DNA from: Calliphora vicina
Taxonomy: Eukaryota > Arthropoda > Insecta > Diptera > Calliphoridae
Direction: 5' to 3'
DNA length: 64,000 nt
Assembly (NCBI RefSeq): GCF_958450345.1
Contig: NC_088782.1
Location: forward strand, 103,260,358-103,324,357
Each line of letters starts with the position of its first letter. Within the stretch, counting starts at the first letter, position 1. Position numbers and translations under genes: made by a program. Below, one piece after another: positions 12,299-24,146 of this stretch. Under the pieces are notes generated by a model. The model was not told the origin of the DNA, did not search any database, and saw nothing but the letters and a program-made list of their open reading frames with translations.

Positions 12299-13329
12299 AT
12301 CGTATTTTGTATGCCCCATTATGTTTAAATATTTTGTAAAGGGAGAGTTAAAAATCGAAAAAATACTATTTTTCACAAGTTTTTGGGGAATTGTTATATT
12401 TTTTTTTGCTGATTTTTTATTATATTTAATTTTTTGGAAAATTAAAATTTTTAAAAAGTTTTGTTTATGAATGGCATTTTAATGAAATTTTATACTTATA
12501 TATAAATCTATATATATAAAAGAGTAACGTGACTGACTGACTGACTGATTCATTCATCATCGCACAGCCCAAACCGCTAAAGCTAGAAACTTGAAATTCG
12601 GGTAATGGGTTCCTTTTACAATATGTAGATCCACTAAGAAGGGATTTTTGGAAATTCGGTCGTTAAGGGGGACAAATGGGGCAAAAACGGGTAAAACCTG
12701 TACCTCTATATCTCCAAAACAAATAAACTTAGAAATAATATTTTAAATGCGTCCACCTGTAATCAAAAAAAGAGCCGACAGGTGTTTGGTACTTTTTTGA
12801 AATTCAAAATTCAAGTGGCCATATTGGGTAAAAATAGTCCCCATAGAACCCTCTGTTAACATGTATATCTCCTACATAAATAAACATAGAAATATTATAT
12901 TGAATGTATCTGGCTCAGATCAATAAAAACTAGAAATCTTTTTGGTACTTTTTTGAAATTCGAATTCCTAAGGCCTCAAAATTGTTTTCTTTTTTGGTAC
13001 TTTTTTATCAAAATGTATTTTCTCACTAACAATTCCATGAACTATTATTTTCAAATAGTACGTATTACTAGGTACTTTTTTGAAAATTATTTCTTCACGG
13101 GGGACAAAAAACGGGATAAAAACGGAGATTTGATATTATTTATTCAATTTAAAAATAAAAAAAAGATAAAATATTCTTCCAACCACACAAAAAAGAATCC
13201 ACAACATGCTATTCGGAAGTCAAATACAAATGGGTAAAAAGAGCCAAATTTCAGTACACTTATATTGGTACTTTTTTGAAATTCATTTCTACTATTCTAT
13301 TCAAGTAGTTTTATTTTTTTTTCAATAAA

Positions 13330-13405
13330 ATTGTTTTGCCTCCACTGAGATTCGAACCGATGTAGTTCGGCTACAGTTCAGTAGTCTAAACCCTTAGCCT
13401 ACACC
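13330..13405 (-). tRNA. tRNA-like remnant (pseudo-tRNA or SINE head)
   Basis: On the minus strand GGTTCGAATCTC matches a T-arm/B-box, and TAGGCTAAGGG about 45 bases upstream resembles a D-arm/A-box. The 3' side TGGAGGCA could be an acceptor strand, but its 5' partner and a proper anticodon stem do not form. It is probably a degenerate tRNA-derived sequence. Confidence 0.3.
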
Positions 13406-13883
13406 AGAATGTTTATTTTCATGTTTAGAATACTAATTTTATTTTAAAATATATAGTTTTTCACCCTATTCACCATTAGTTGAATTCTAATGGTGTTGAA
13501 AATTCCAATAGTACAGACACAAACCTTAACCTTTTTTGTAAAAATTATTATTTTCACCTTATTCAATAAATTTAAAATTTATTCAACATACAGTTATATG
13601 AAATGTATATGGGAATTTATGAGGGAAAATATTAATAACAGTGTTGTAAATATAGTTGGTTTAATGCTATTTGAAATGTTATAGTTTTATTTGATAAAAA
13701 ACTACAAAACAAATTATTTTGTTGAAATGTGAAACAAAACAAAAAATATTCATAAAAATATATTCATTAAAGCATTTCTCAAAAAAAATCACGTGTTTAT
13801 TCCTATTCGCTAAAATAAGAATTTTGTTCTCGCAAAATTTAATAACAATTTCAGTAAATTAAGGTCCTCATTTTATAAAATAA

Positions 13884-14300
13884 AACGTTTGGAAGCGTAA
13901 GCAATTTGTATGAAGAATACTGGGAAAAAAGTTTAAAACTTATTTCCATAGAATTTTATTTTAACGTTTGTCGTTTCGTTTTATAAAATTAGACCCTAAA
14001 AAAATTAAAATGTAAAGCACTATGTGTATCTATGAGTAAATCATTATTTATACTCTATTTATCAAGTTTATAAAATCAACTTATATCTCACTCAAATGTA
14101 GTATTAGAAACTTTTTATAAATTTAAAAAACAGAATTTACTCTATGATTAAAACCTTATTCATATTCAATTTATCAAAAGATTTATAGGGCCTCATTTTA
14201 TAAAACGCAACGACAAACGTTAAAATAAAATTCTATGGAAATAAGTTTTAAACTTTTTTCCCAGTATTCTTCATACAAATTGCTTACGCTTCCAAACGTT
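13884..14300. repeat. Inverted pair of a MITE, 106-bp arms
   Basis: Arms 13884-13989 and 14195-14300 are reverse complements with a single mismatch, separated by 205 bp. Each arm is one copy of a short element whose ends read AGGGTCTAATTTTATAAAAC-like. A further partial copy follows to about 14386. Paired, they could form a long hairpin RNA if transcribed. Confidence 0.85.
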
Positions 14301-14564
14301 AAACAAATTGTGTATGAAAAAAATTCAAGTTTAAAACCTTATTACCAGTATTCTTCATACAAATTGCACGCTTTATAAAAAAAAACATTTTTTTAGATAA
14401 TAACAAATAAATTTTCGCTTAAATAAAATCGTTTACACAAACATTTATTTAAATATTTTTATTTCGATGAATAGACAACACTATTTACATATAACCGTCA
14501 ACTCATTTGAAAAAAAATAGTTGTGTAATAATAAGTGTATAATAATGTATATGTACATACCTTT

Positions 14565-17450
14565 AACAGTGCGAGTTCTGATAGAGAAATTTAAACTTTT
14601 CTAAAATTGAAATATTTTGGAGGATGAATCTAAATTCCTGGATAAAGGGAGAAGACAGGCGGTTGGAACTTGCTAGAGTTTATAGTCAAGGTGTTTTTCT
14701 GTCATAATCCGTGGTCAGAACCCTTAACAGTGCGAGTTTTGATAGAGAAATTTATATTTTTCGGAAATTTTTTTTTTTGTTTTTGTAGGATGAATCTAAA
14801 TTTCTTGGAAATAGGCGAAGATTTGCGAATTAATCTTGCTGGAATATTTAGATATGGTGTTGGTCTATCATGGTCCGTGGTCATATCCTTTAACAGTGCG
14901 AGTTCTGGTAGAGAAATTTAAATGTTTCGAAAATTGAAATTGTTTTGGAGGATGAATCTAAATTTCTTGGATGGAATTTATATTCATCCTCCAAAAAATT
15001 CCAATTTTCGAAAATTTCTCTATCAGATCTCGCAATGTTAAGGGTTATGGCCACGGACCATGATAGACCAAAACCCTATCTAAATATTCCAGCAAGATTC
15101 ATCCGCACATTTTCACCCATTTCCAAGAAATTTAGATTCATTCTACAAAAAAAATAAAATTTTCGAAAAATTTAAATTTCTCTATCAGAACTCGCACTGT
15201 TAAAGATTATGACTACGGACCATGATAGACCAACACTCTACCTAAATATTCCAGCAAGATTCATCCGCCCATCTTCTCCCATTTCAAAGAAATTTAGATT
15301 CATCCTTCCAAACTGTTAAGGTTATGACCATGGATTACGATAGAAAAACACCTTGACTATAAATTCCAGCAAGTTCCATCCGACTATCTTCTCCCTTTAT
15401 CCAGGAATTTAGATTCATCCTCCAAAAAATTTCAATTTTAGAAAAAATTAAATTTCTTTATCAGAACTCGCACTGGTATAGATTATGACCACGGACCATG
15501 ATAGACCAACACCATATCTAACTATTCCAGCAAGATTCATCTGCCAATCTTCTCCCATTTCCAAGAAATTTAGATTCATTCTCCAAATTAAATTTTCGTA
15601 AAAATTTAATTTCTCTGAACTCGCACTGTTAAAGGTTATGACCATGGACGATGATAGACTAACAGCCTATCTATAAATTCCATCATGTTCCATCCGCCCA
15701 TCTTTTCCCGTTTTCCTAGAATTCGGATTCAGCCTCCCAAGTATATTAAATTTTGATTTTGGTCAAAATTAAAAAATTATTATCAAAACTCGCTCTGTTA
15801 AATATTATGACCACAGATTATCATAGTGGGACAGTTTATCTATAAATTCCAGCAAGTTCATTCCACCTATCTTCTCCCATTTCCAAGAAATTTAGATTCA
15901 TCCTCCAAAAACATTTTAATTTTCGAAAGATTTAATTTTCCCATCTTCTCCCGTTATACAGGATTTTAGATTCATCCTCCAAAAAATTTAAATTTTCGAA
16001 ACATTTAAATTTCTCTATCAGAACTCGCACTGTTAAAGGTTATGACCACGGACCATTATTGACCATCTTCTCCCATTTCCAAGAAATTTAGATTCATCCT
16101 CAAACAAAATTTAAATTTTCGAAAAATTTAAATTTCTTTATCAGAACTCGCACTGTTAACGGTTATGCCACGGACCATGATAAACCAACACCCTACCTAT
16201 TCCAAAAAATTTAAATTCTTCTTTTAGAAAAAATTAAATTTCTTTATCAGAACTCGCACTGGTATAGATTATGACCACGGACCATGATAGACCAACACCA
16301 TATCTAACTATTCCAGCAAGATTCATCTGCCAATCTTCTCCCATTTCCAAGAAATTTAGATTCATTCTCCAAATTAAATTTTCGTAAAAATTTAATTTCT
16401 CTGAACTCGCACTGTTAAAGGTTATGACCATGGACGATGATAGACTAACAGCCTATCTATAAATTCCATCATGTTCCATCCGCCCATCTTTTCCCGTTTT
16501 CCTAGAATTCGGATTCAGCCTCCCAAGTATATTAAATTTTGATTTTGGTCAAAATTAAAAAATTATTATCAAAACTCGCTCTGTTAAATATTATGACCAC
16601 AGATTATCATAGTGGGACAGTTTATCTATAAATTCCAGCAAGTTCATTCCACCTATCTTCTCCCATTTCCAAGAAATTTAGATTCATCCTCCAAAAACAT
16701 TTTAATTTTCGAAAGATTTAATTTTCCCATCTTCTCCCGTTATACAGGATTTTAGATTCATCCTCCAAAAAATTTAAATTTTCGAAACATTTAAATTTCT
16801 CTATCAGAACTCGCACTGTTAAAGGTTATGACCACGGACCATTATTGACCATCTTCTCCCATTTCCAAGAAATTTAGATTCATCCTCAAACAAAATTTAA
16901 ATTTTCGAAAAATTTAAATTTCTTTATCAGAACTCGCACTGTTAACGGTTATGCCACGGACCATGATAAACCAACACCCTACCTATTCCAAAAAATTTAA
17001 ATTCTTCCTCCCAAAACTTGCACTGTTTAGGGTTATGACCATGGGTTATGATAGAAAAACACCTTGGCTATAAACTCAAGCAAGTTCCTTCTGCCCATCT
17101 TCTCCCGTTATAAAAGAATTTAGAATCATCCTCAAAAAAATTTAAATTTTCGAAAAATTTAAATTTCTCTAGCAGAACTCGCACTGTTAAAGGTTATGAC
17201 CACGGACCATGATATACCAACACCCTACCTAAATATTCCAGCAAGATTCATCCGTCCATCTTCTCCCATTTCCAAGAAATTTAGATCATCCTCCCAAGAA
17301 ATTTAAATTTCCGAAAAATTTTAATTTCTCTATCAAAACTCGCACTGTTAAAGGTTATGACCATGGGTTATGATAGAAAAACACCTTGGCTATAAATTCC
17401 AGCAAGTTCCATCTGCCCATCTTCTCCCGTTTTCCATGAATTTAGATTCG
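14565..17450. repeat. Minisatellite array with an orientation switch
   Basis: About 18 units of 110-190 bp, each with a conserved core (TCAGAACTCGCACTGTTAAA, then GACCACGGACCATGATAGAC, then TCTTCTCCCATTTCCAAGAA). The first three units (14565-14970) run in one direction. The rest (from about 14985) run in the other, so the array has a head-to-head junction near 14975. No coding function. Confidence 0.9.
15436..17007. repeat. Exact 786-bp tandem duplication inside the minisatellite
   Basis: 15436-16221 is repeated at 16222-17007. Every segment I compared (for example 15481 against 16267 and 16141 against 16927) is identical at a constant offset of 786. The duplicated block spans about six minisatellite units. 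Confidence 0.85.
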
Positions 17451-17975
17451 TCCATCCATAATAATTAAATTTTAAAAATTCCGCAAAAGTATAAAACTAT
17501 GTTTGACATTTATGATTTGACTTAGTTTTTGGAAAAAACGGGAGATTAGTTCCCGATTCAATCATTAGTGGTACATTAGGTTCAACCGTGTGGTTATTAT
17601 TCCATTTTGAATACACTTTCCTTGATTTACAATGTTTAACGGTGTCATGTAAACTTTTAAACATAACTCTGTTAACTCAACTGGTTTGTGTCTAGGGTTA
17701 TAAATTTCGAAATTTAACTTCACACACATTATTAAATTAGTATATCTTTATCTATCTACTATTAATATTTGCAATTATTATTATGAATTTTCAATTACGC
17801 AAGCAGTTTTGAGATGCTTTAATACTTCAAAATATCATGGACTACAAACAATTGTAAGGTGTATTTACTTTACGCAATAATTAAAATTTCTATAATAAAC
17901 ATTTTAAAATAATTTACGTAGTTGTTTTGTTATTTCCACATTTTTTCGCTAACGAAGTAGCGGGTTGCATGCTAG

Positions 17976-19186
17976 TTTTTTATAAAAATGCAAAAGTGAA
18001 AAAGAAATTTGTGATTTGTTATTGAGAATCCCACAATTCCAAAAAAAACTTGTTAAAAATCCCTCCTTCTGTTGACGATACCTAGGTCCGAACTATAAAT
18101 TCCCTTTATAAAATATTTAAGAACATATTATCTCATTTAAAAGAGATTTTTATTTTTTGAAAGCAGGAATGCGATGAGAGAAAATTTGGCATGAACTTGA
18201 TGTTTACGTAGAAAATAGGTCTACTTCAGAAGGCTCTGGACCTAGCAGTAATATAAATATCAAAGATCGAAGGAGTAGTTATGAAAACAAAATGGCTCCT
18301 TTTGATCCTCAGGACGAATAATTGTAAAAAAATCCTTTGAAAGTGTAGTCCTTTCATACCCTTCAAAATACAAGATATATTTCATTTAATGCTCAAAGTT
18401 ATGAAAGGATACAATTTTCAAAGGACTCTCTTTAAATTTTTCGTCCTAATTAATAAAAACTAAATTTGTTTTAATTCTTTAATTTGATGTTCAAATTATC
18501 ATAAAATAAACTGCTTAAACATTAAATTTATTTATTATTTTAACTCTTATGTCCTTAAATTTTGAAGTCCTTTAAAAATTGTAGTTTTGGAATATAGAGT
18601 ATGCAGTTTTACTACTTTCGATCTAAGGTTTCGTTTAAGTGCAAGAACAGAATTATTAATAATTTTTTAAATTGTAAAATAAGCCACAATGGTTGTTTAA
18701 ATAATATTAAAAACGGTTTTTTATGAAGTCAGCCGCAATTTGCAGAATTTTGCGTTTTTATACACGTCACGATCTTTAATTTCTTATATTTTGGGATCAT
18801 GCAATTTGATTATTTTCTTCTTTTTTACTAAAAATAGAGCTAGTTACGTTCTATACAAAAATATAAAAAATAAAAAAAAAAAATAAAAAAAAAAAAATTA
18901 AATAAAATTTTCAGCATTTAAAGTTTAGATTACGAAGAACAATTTTAGACGTTGGGAGCATCGCAAATCATAAATTCCAAAATAAGTGCTGCCCTAGTAC
19001 ACATGCCAATACATGTGAGTAAGAATTGTTTTAATTTTAAGTATGTTGCAAACCACAGTGGGCATAAAGCAATTGTTTTAGTATATGACTAAAAAACAAG
19101 GTCCTAAAACCTTTAAAAAAAAGCTTTACAGCTGAATTGCTCTTTTGATAGATTTACATTGTAACATTAACGTATAATTAACATGT
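17976..19186. other. AT-rich non-coding DNA
   Basis: No gene apart from a short protein-like stretch at 18178-18321. Low-complexity A runs near 18868-18900. Confidence 0.5.
18178..18321 (+). pseudogene. Short protein-like remnant, possibly hAT-derived
   Basis: Open for about 47 codons with ordinary, non-repetitive composition (KIWHELDVYVENRS, then SSYENKMAPFDPQDE), ending at a TAA at 18319. The W-x-x-L/F-D spacing followed by a Ser-rich linker resembles the region upstream of the dimerisation domain in some hAT transposases. No motif is decisive and there are no nearby element ends. Confidence 0.25.
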
Positions 19187-19197
19187 AATAATTGTTA

Positions 19198-19211
19198 ATT
19201 AATCATACGCC
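19198..19211 (+). other. Dispersed motif ATTAATCATACGCC
   Basis: Exact 14-mer, extended upstream to TTAATTAATCATACGCC. The following 180 bp also hold repeated TATGCGTGT words (19309 and 19324). It lies outside recognised elements. Possibly a binding site; function unknown. Confidence 0.4.
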
Positions 19212-19686
19212 GCGTATTACTCATTTCTTTAATCCACTGTATCATCTTTATCATTTTGACTACTTTGAAATTCTAAGTAACAGCACGTCACGCATCATTG
19301 TCTTTACGTATGCGTGTAAAAAGTATGCGTGTCATCAACACATATTTCTGCAAAACGTAAGTATACTTTTGCACACACACTGAAATATCTGTTACATTTA
19401 AATAAAATGACTTAAAGTGCGATATTCAAAATGATACCATAAATATTTCTGCAACTATAAGAGGAGTGATTTTTATCTACATTAGAGTGGGAATTATTTT
19501 GTACGATTCTGTGGAATTTCCCAAATTATAAGTTTACTTGCCAGTAGATATGATAAATTTTTTAAATGAATTAGTAACAGTCTTTATTGGAAGATTGGCA
19601 AATATGGATAAGAAGGTTCCTTGCTCACATATAAAACATAGCATACTATTTCATCTGAAGCTATTATTGAATACGAAATTCATATT

Positions 19687-19877
19687 TGGTCAATTCACAA
19701 GGTCTCTTATCATGTCACATTGTCATAATGTCCTAATATTTCACGAATCGGCGGCTCGGCTTAACCTACTCTTAGGCTTGGTTACGATTAATTTAGGAAA
19801 TTTTTTGCTTTAAAGGCAATAAAATTTTTAAACCATTGTGAAATATTAGGACATTATGACCCCTTGTGAATTGACCA
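19687..19877. repeat. Foldback MITE (191 bp)
   Basis: TGGTCAATTCACAAGG at the left faces CCTTGTGAATTGACCA at the right. Pairing resumes further in with GTCATAATGTCCTAATATTT and its complement. An 18-bp insertion breaks the left arm. No coding content. Confidence 0.75.
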
Positions 19878-19964
19878 ATTGTATTTTCCACAATAAAATT
19901 ACGTTTAAGTAAGACTGAAACTTCGTTTTTAATCTGCGCAGTCGTTTTTTGGTCAAAAAATATA

Positions 19965-20710
19965 AAAAAAAAAAAAATAATAAATCTGTAACTTCTAAGC
20001 CGATTTGAAAGTAATTGAAAGAAGAAGTGTTTTCGAGTTTAAGTTTCAAGTATGTTCAATCTTTAAAACCTTGTCGCAGCTATCAGTTATCTCTTATAAC
20101 TTAGGATATATTCGCATTTTAAAATTAAATTTTCAAAACTTTTACCCACCCTACAGATGTTTTTTGATAACAGCGGGTCCAACTATTTCCCGTCTTTCTT
20201 TGTTTTACTTTTATTAGACTAACAACAAACTTATATGTCAAACAAAAAAAGAATTCTTTAAAAATCGTGACTGACTCCATATGAATTTGAATTTAAAAAT
20301 TTTAAAAATGAGATTTTTTGCTAGTTTTGGGAAAAAAGTACTTTTATATGTAAAATTCAAGTTTAGGGCAAAAATTCTCAAATAAGCATAGTAACCCATT
20401 TTAGATGACCAAATATGTTCCCCAGGTTAAAAAATACCACTAAAAATAACGGTTAAAAAATACCAATTTTTCAACACTTTTTTGAGAATTGAGGTATTCC
20501 TAATAACAAGTTTTAAATTTTTTTTATTTTTCCATTTTCAATAGAAAATTATATACATAACTATAAAATTTCATTAAAAAATATTCGTAAATAAAAGTTT
20601 AATTTCAATTTGAAAATTTTTTATCTTTGCAAAAACTCAATAAAAAGCATTATTTGTCATATTTTTCAAAAAAATTTTTTTTAATTGTCAACAGTTATAT
20701 CTATTTTTTC
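19965..20710 (+). mobile_element. R4-family element, diverged internal fragment (copy C)
   Basis: Aligns with the interior of 25517-26891 through blocks such as AAATCTGTAACTTCTAA, AGCTATCAGTTATCTCTTAT and TTTTTGATAACAGCG. Both TIRs are missing. No protein. Confidence 0.7.
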
Positions 20711-20731
20711 CCCCAGTTCGTTAACGTGATA

Positions 20732-21899
20732 CGGTTATTAAGCCGACACTATTTTATGGAGTTTCTGTCTGGTGGAAGGCATTAGACAATAGCTCGACGT
20801 GGATGCTATTCGAGAGGATTTTAAGAAGAATGGCAATCCTGATAACAGGAGCTCTAAGAACGATCACAACAAAGTCGCTCTTTACTATACTAAACTGGAT
20901 CCCTGTGGATCTAATGGCAAGGAAAATGGAATTTACTTCTGCCTTTAGGCTAAATGCGATTGGGGCGTGGAAACACGCTCCATACGGTCACGCCAGCATA
21001 GTACGTAGTATTCAGACTCTTCCGGAGAATATCGATTACTGCATTTCTAGGCCCTTCATAACGAGGAATTTCGATTTCTGAATTCCGTACGATACGGAAG
21101 CAATGGACGGAACCTTTACATGATACAACGGGTCTCTCAGTCTATACGGATGGTTCTGTGAAGGGAGATCGAGTTGGCGTAGTATCAGCCATCAAAAGGG
21201 CGGCTAACTGGCTTAGTTATAACAAGAAATCAGACAGGGATATTCGTATATATACTGACTGTCAGGCCGCTATAAAATCTCTAACGGGTGTATACACAAC
21301 ATCTTATTTGGTCCAGGAATGCCGGGCATCCTTAAACAGGATGGCGACATATTCAACAGTGTTACTCAAGTGGGTACGGGGATACTACTGGCAACTGTGT
21401 TGCTGATGATCTGGCGTAAAAAGGCGCCATGTTACCTGACGGAGACATAGACTTCCTATGTGGGATTCCGTTATCCAAATGCATGCTACAAATTAGTAAT
21501 TTCTACTATGAGCTCGCTCAGACAAGATGGGGTTGTGAACCCACATGCACTATAACCAGCATGATATGGCCCCGACTGAATCGGGGACGAACAACACATC
21601 TTCTTGGCTTTACACGCTCACAATTGAGTGGTGCAGTGGCGGTCATAACTGGACACTGCACCTTTGGTATCCACGCTAGGAGACTTGGTCTGCCATACCA
21701 CGACTTCTGCAGAAGTTGTCAGAACGAGGAGGAGGATGAGACTATTTTTCATCTTCTTTGTCACTGTCCGGCATTAGGAGATTTACGCCTAAGGTTTCTG
21801 GGACATCGTTCCCTAAATAGTCTTTCTGAGCTCTCGAATATGAGGCTTGAGGGCATTAATGCCTTTATAGAAAGTAGTAATTGGTTAAAAAAGACCTGA
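20732..21899 (+). pseudogene. LINE ORF2 3' relic (RT end, RNase H, zinc-knuckle tail), LOA/R1-like
   Basis: Frame 1 (20732-21079) has the RT C-terminal and connection region: VIKPTLFYGVSVWWKALD, then LRRMAILITGALRTITTKSL. After a frameshift the RNase H part begins with VYTDGSVKGDRVG (about 21140), skips the segment that normally carries the second acidic residue, and has IRIYTDCQAAIKSL and LKWVRG. After another frameshift (21429-21899) the tail has RTTHLLGFTRSQLSGAVAVI, TGHCTFGIHARRLGLPYHDF and then CRSCQNEEEDETIFHLLCHC, a C-x2-C...H-x4-C-type knuckle. It ends at TGA 21897. Roles: RNA strand removal after reverse transcription, and nucleic-acid binding. Inactive because of frameshifts, the RNase H deletion and loss of the 5' half. 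Same family type as 2821-3920. Confidence 0.85.
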
Positions 21900-22024
21900 C
21901 ACGGGGATCTATTAGTGAACCTAATAACCGCCGACTCATTGGCACGTAACTTTTGAATCTCCTCCCTCTCTCTTTCTTTGGACATCTCCTTCTTAACTTT
22001 TTCAATCTTCTCCATTAAAAAAAT

Positions 22025-22260
22025 TGTTTTTTTTTGGTTATACCTGCGAATAGGTTAACGGTATCCTACAAAGACAAAAACTCATATACAAGTAAATATG
22101 GATACCTTATTAGAACGAAAATTACGTACACATTTCGATTATTTTAAATTAATTTCCAAATTTATAAATTAATGGCAAAATTTTTACAAAAACAGAAAAA
22201 ATTTAATTTTTTTCCCCTTGTAAATGCACCTCAAAACTTCAGCGTCGTTGCGCCACCAGT
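22025..22260 (+). repeat. Repeat X, copy 2
   Basis: Homologous to 46060-46442 (reverse strand), sharing GGTTATACCTG, AGGTTAACGGTA and TTACGTACACATTTCGATT. It has an internal deletion of about 150 bp relative to that copy. It lies about 130 bp past the LINE stop codon, so it may be LINE 3' UTR or an adjacent insertion. Confidence 0.7.
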
Positions 22261-22289
22261 TATCATCCTAATATTTTACATATCGTGTT

Positions 22290-22990
22290 TCTACAAGAAA
22301 TAGAACAATTCTAAAGGAGGGGACAGTAAAAATATGCAATTTTATTTATTTGGAGCGCTCTAATGTCCACTTATAATAACCCGCCCATTTTCAGCCAAAG
22401 TGCCCAAAATTATAAACACCTGTTTAGACAAAGTTCAAGAATCTCAAAAATTTAGTGCTTCAGATATATAAAATTAACTATTACATTCCGACCATTTTCT
22501 GCGCATTTTCGGTCAATGAATGAAGAAATTTTCAATATAGAAATAACTTTTTACTTAGTATGTTAAGTGCCACGACCACTAACCCAGTCCCAGAAATTAT
22601 GTTTAAAAGAGGGAAGTACATGCCCACTACAACATTTTAGATTACCGCAATTATACCATAGTTCTAAAGATATTTAGAAATAACTATTTACTTTTTATGG
22701 GATGTGCCACACCTCATATTCCAACCTATCCCATTTTTTTTTCTAAACTTCATGCAGTTATAAGGTATTGATAAAGTTTGAAGAGTTTCACAACTATAGT
22801 TCTGCAGATATTCCAAAATAACTATTTATTTTGTTTTTGTGATGCCACGCCCATTTATCCAATTTTGCCTAATTTCACAGCCAAGCTATGCACAATAATA
22901 CCGGAGTAAATCCCCCTAAGTGTTGCTGCTTTCACACATTTATAATTCATCAGATATTTCAAAATATCTATTAACTTTGTATTTCCACAG
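22290..22990 (-). repeat. Helitron-type body repeats, diverged
   Basis: Repeated GTGCCACGACC / GTGCCACACC / TGCCACGCCC words spaced about 140-170 bp. They are the complement of the GGGCGTGGCACC units in the Helitron at 8849. No ends found. Confidence 0.45.
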
Positions 22991-23555
22991 CATTAATTAC
23001 TACAAGAAAAATATATTAAATGTTTGTTTATTTTCTTTAGTTTTTGATCGATTAAGCATATTATTAAATAATGATATTTTTATTTAAACCACAATTAAAT
23101 ATATCTGAAAATTTTCAAATCTTTGTTGACTTTTTAAGCATTTGCAATTGAATAATGATGCATTTATTTATGAGCAAACAACATCAGCACATTACATATC
23201 TAACTACTAAAATGTTTGCATATCGTTGCCTAATACTCATATAGTTCTAACAAATTTCATAAACAATTTCAAATATTTTACAATTTAGAAGCAAAAAAAG
23301 TGGTTTTTATTGGCAAACTTTTTGCACCTCTATATTTGTGACTTTTTACGTTTCATGTAACGTTATTGTCTTGTTTATATAGACATGCATTAATTAAATT
23401 AAACACATTTTATATATATACGAAACAATATAAATATTATTTGCTATTAAATATTAAATATTAGTAGCATTCATGATGTGTAGCTGCTGGTTTAGTAAAA
23501 GAGTAAAAGAGCATGTTAGTGACATACAAATTTACACAACCAAACATATCAGCTA
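22991..23555. other. AT-rich non-coding DNA
   Basis: No gene, RNA gene or element end seen. Confidence 0.5.
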
Positions 23556-23747
23556 TCAGCGCAAAAGTGGTGTAACCCCAAAATATTTACTTAGTGGTAT
23601 ATTCAATCTACACCAAGAACGAATTTTTCTGCTCCATTTGCTTTTGAATACCGAAAGTTAGCTTACCGCATTTTTGTATTGATAGTTGGTAATGTAACAC
23701 CAGAACAGCTACCAAAAAAATTGTGGGTTACACCACTTTTGCGCTGA
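23556..23747. repeat. MITE with 23-bp TIRs (192 bp)
   Basis: CAGCGCAAAAGTGGTGTAAC at the left and its exact complement at the right (arms 23556-23578 and 23725-23747, perfect). No clear target duplication. Confidence 0.8.
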
Positions 23748-24146
23748 GCGCCTCAATTAGTGCTATTTATTAAAATGTGCTATAAATTCATTGCCTGTTT
23801 AAAATATGCTCTTAATTGCATAATATTCCAAATAATTTTAATTTGTTAAAGCTTTTTATTTCCTTTTTCATTAGAATTACTACAACTAAAAAACACAAAA
23901 AAATACAACAAAATTAATTATCTTCAATTAAAAAAATAAACAATTTCCTGCTAACTTAATGTTCACAGAAATAAGTATTTTCTAAGCAATTTAAATTCAA
24001 ATATTTATCTGATATACTACTTGTTATAATTATTTCGTAATTGAATTAAGTATTCATAAAATATTATATAATATTTTCTATCATATTTTGAGTGTTAAAT
24101 TTTGATAATTACAAATAATTGTAAATAGAAAAAAATAATTAAATAA

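Larger units (their letters stand above)
12507..17975 (+). mobile_element. Probable Helitron, 5.5 kb, loaded with tandem repeats
   Basis: TCTATATATATAAAAGAG at 12507 is the same 5' end as the Helitron at 8849. It is preceded by A and followed by a (GACT)n run. GCGGGTTGCATGCTAG ends at 17975 and is followed by T. Termini and the A/T target fit one Helitron, but I cannot exclude two unrelated ends. The interior has spaced GGTACTTTTTTGAAATTC units (12780-13280), a tRNA-like stretch, an inverted MITE pair and a minisatellite. No Rep/helicase gene seen. Confidence 0.55.

Noticed and set aside
15448..16431. Two identical 65-codon frames
   Set aside because: They are the same minisatellite segment seen twice because of the 786-bp duplication. 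No protein features.
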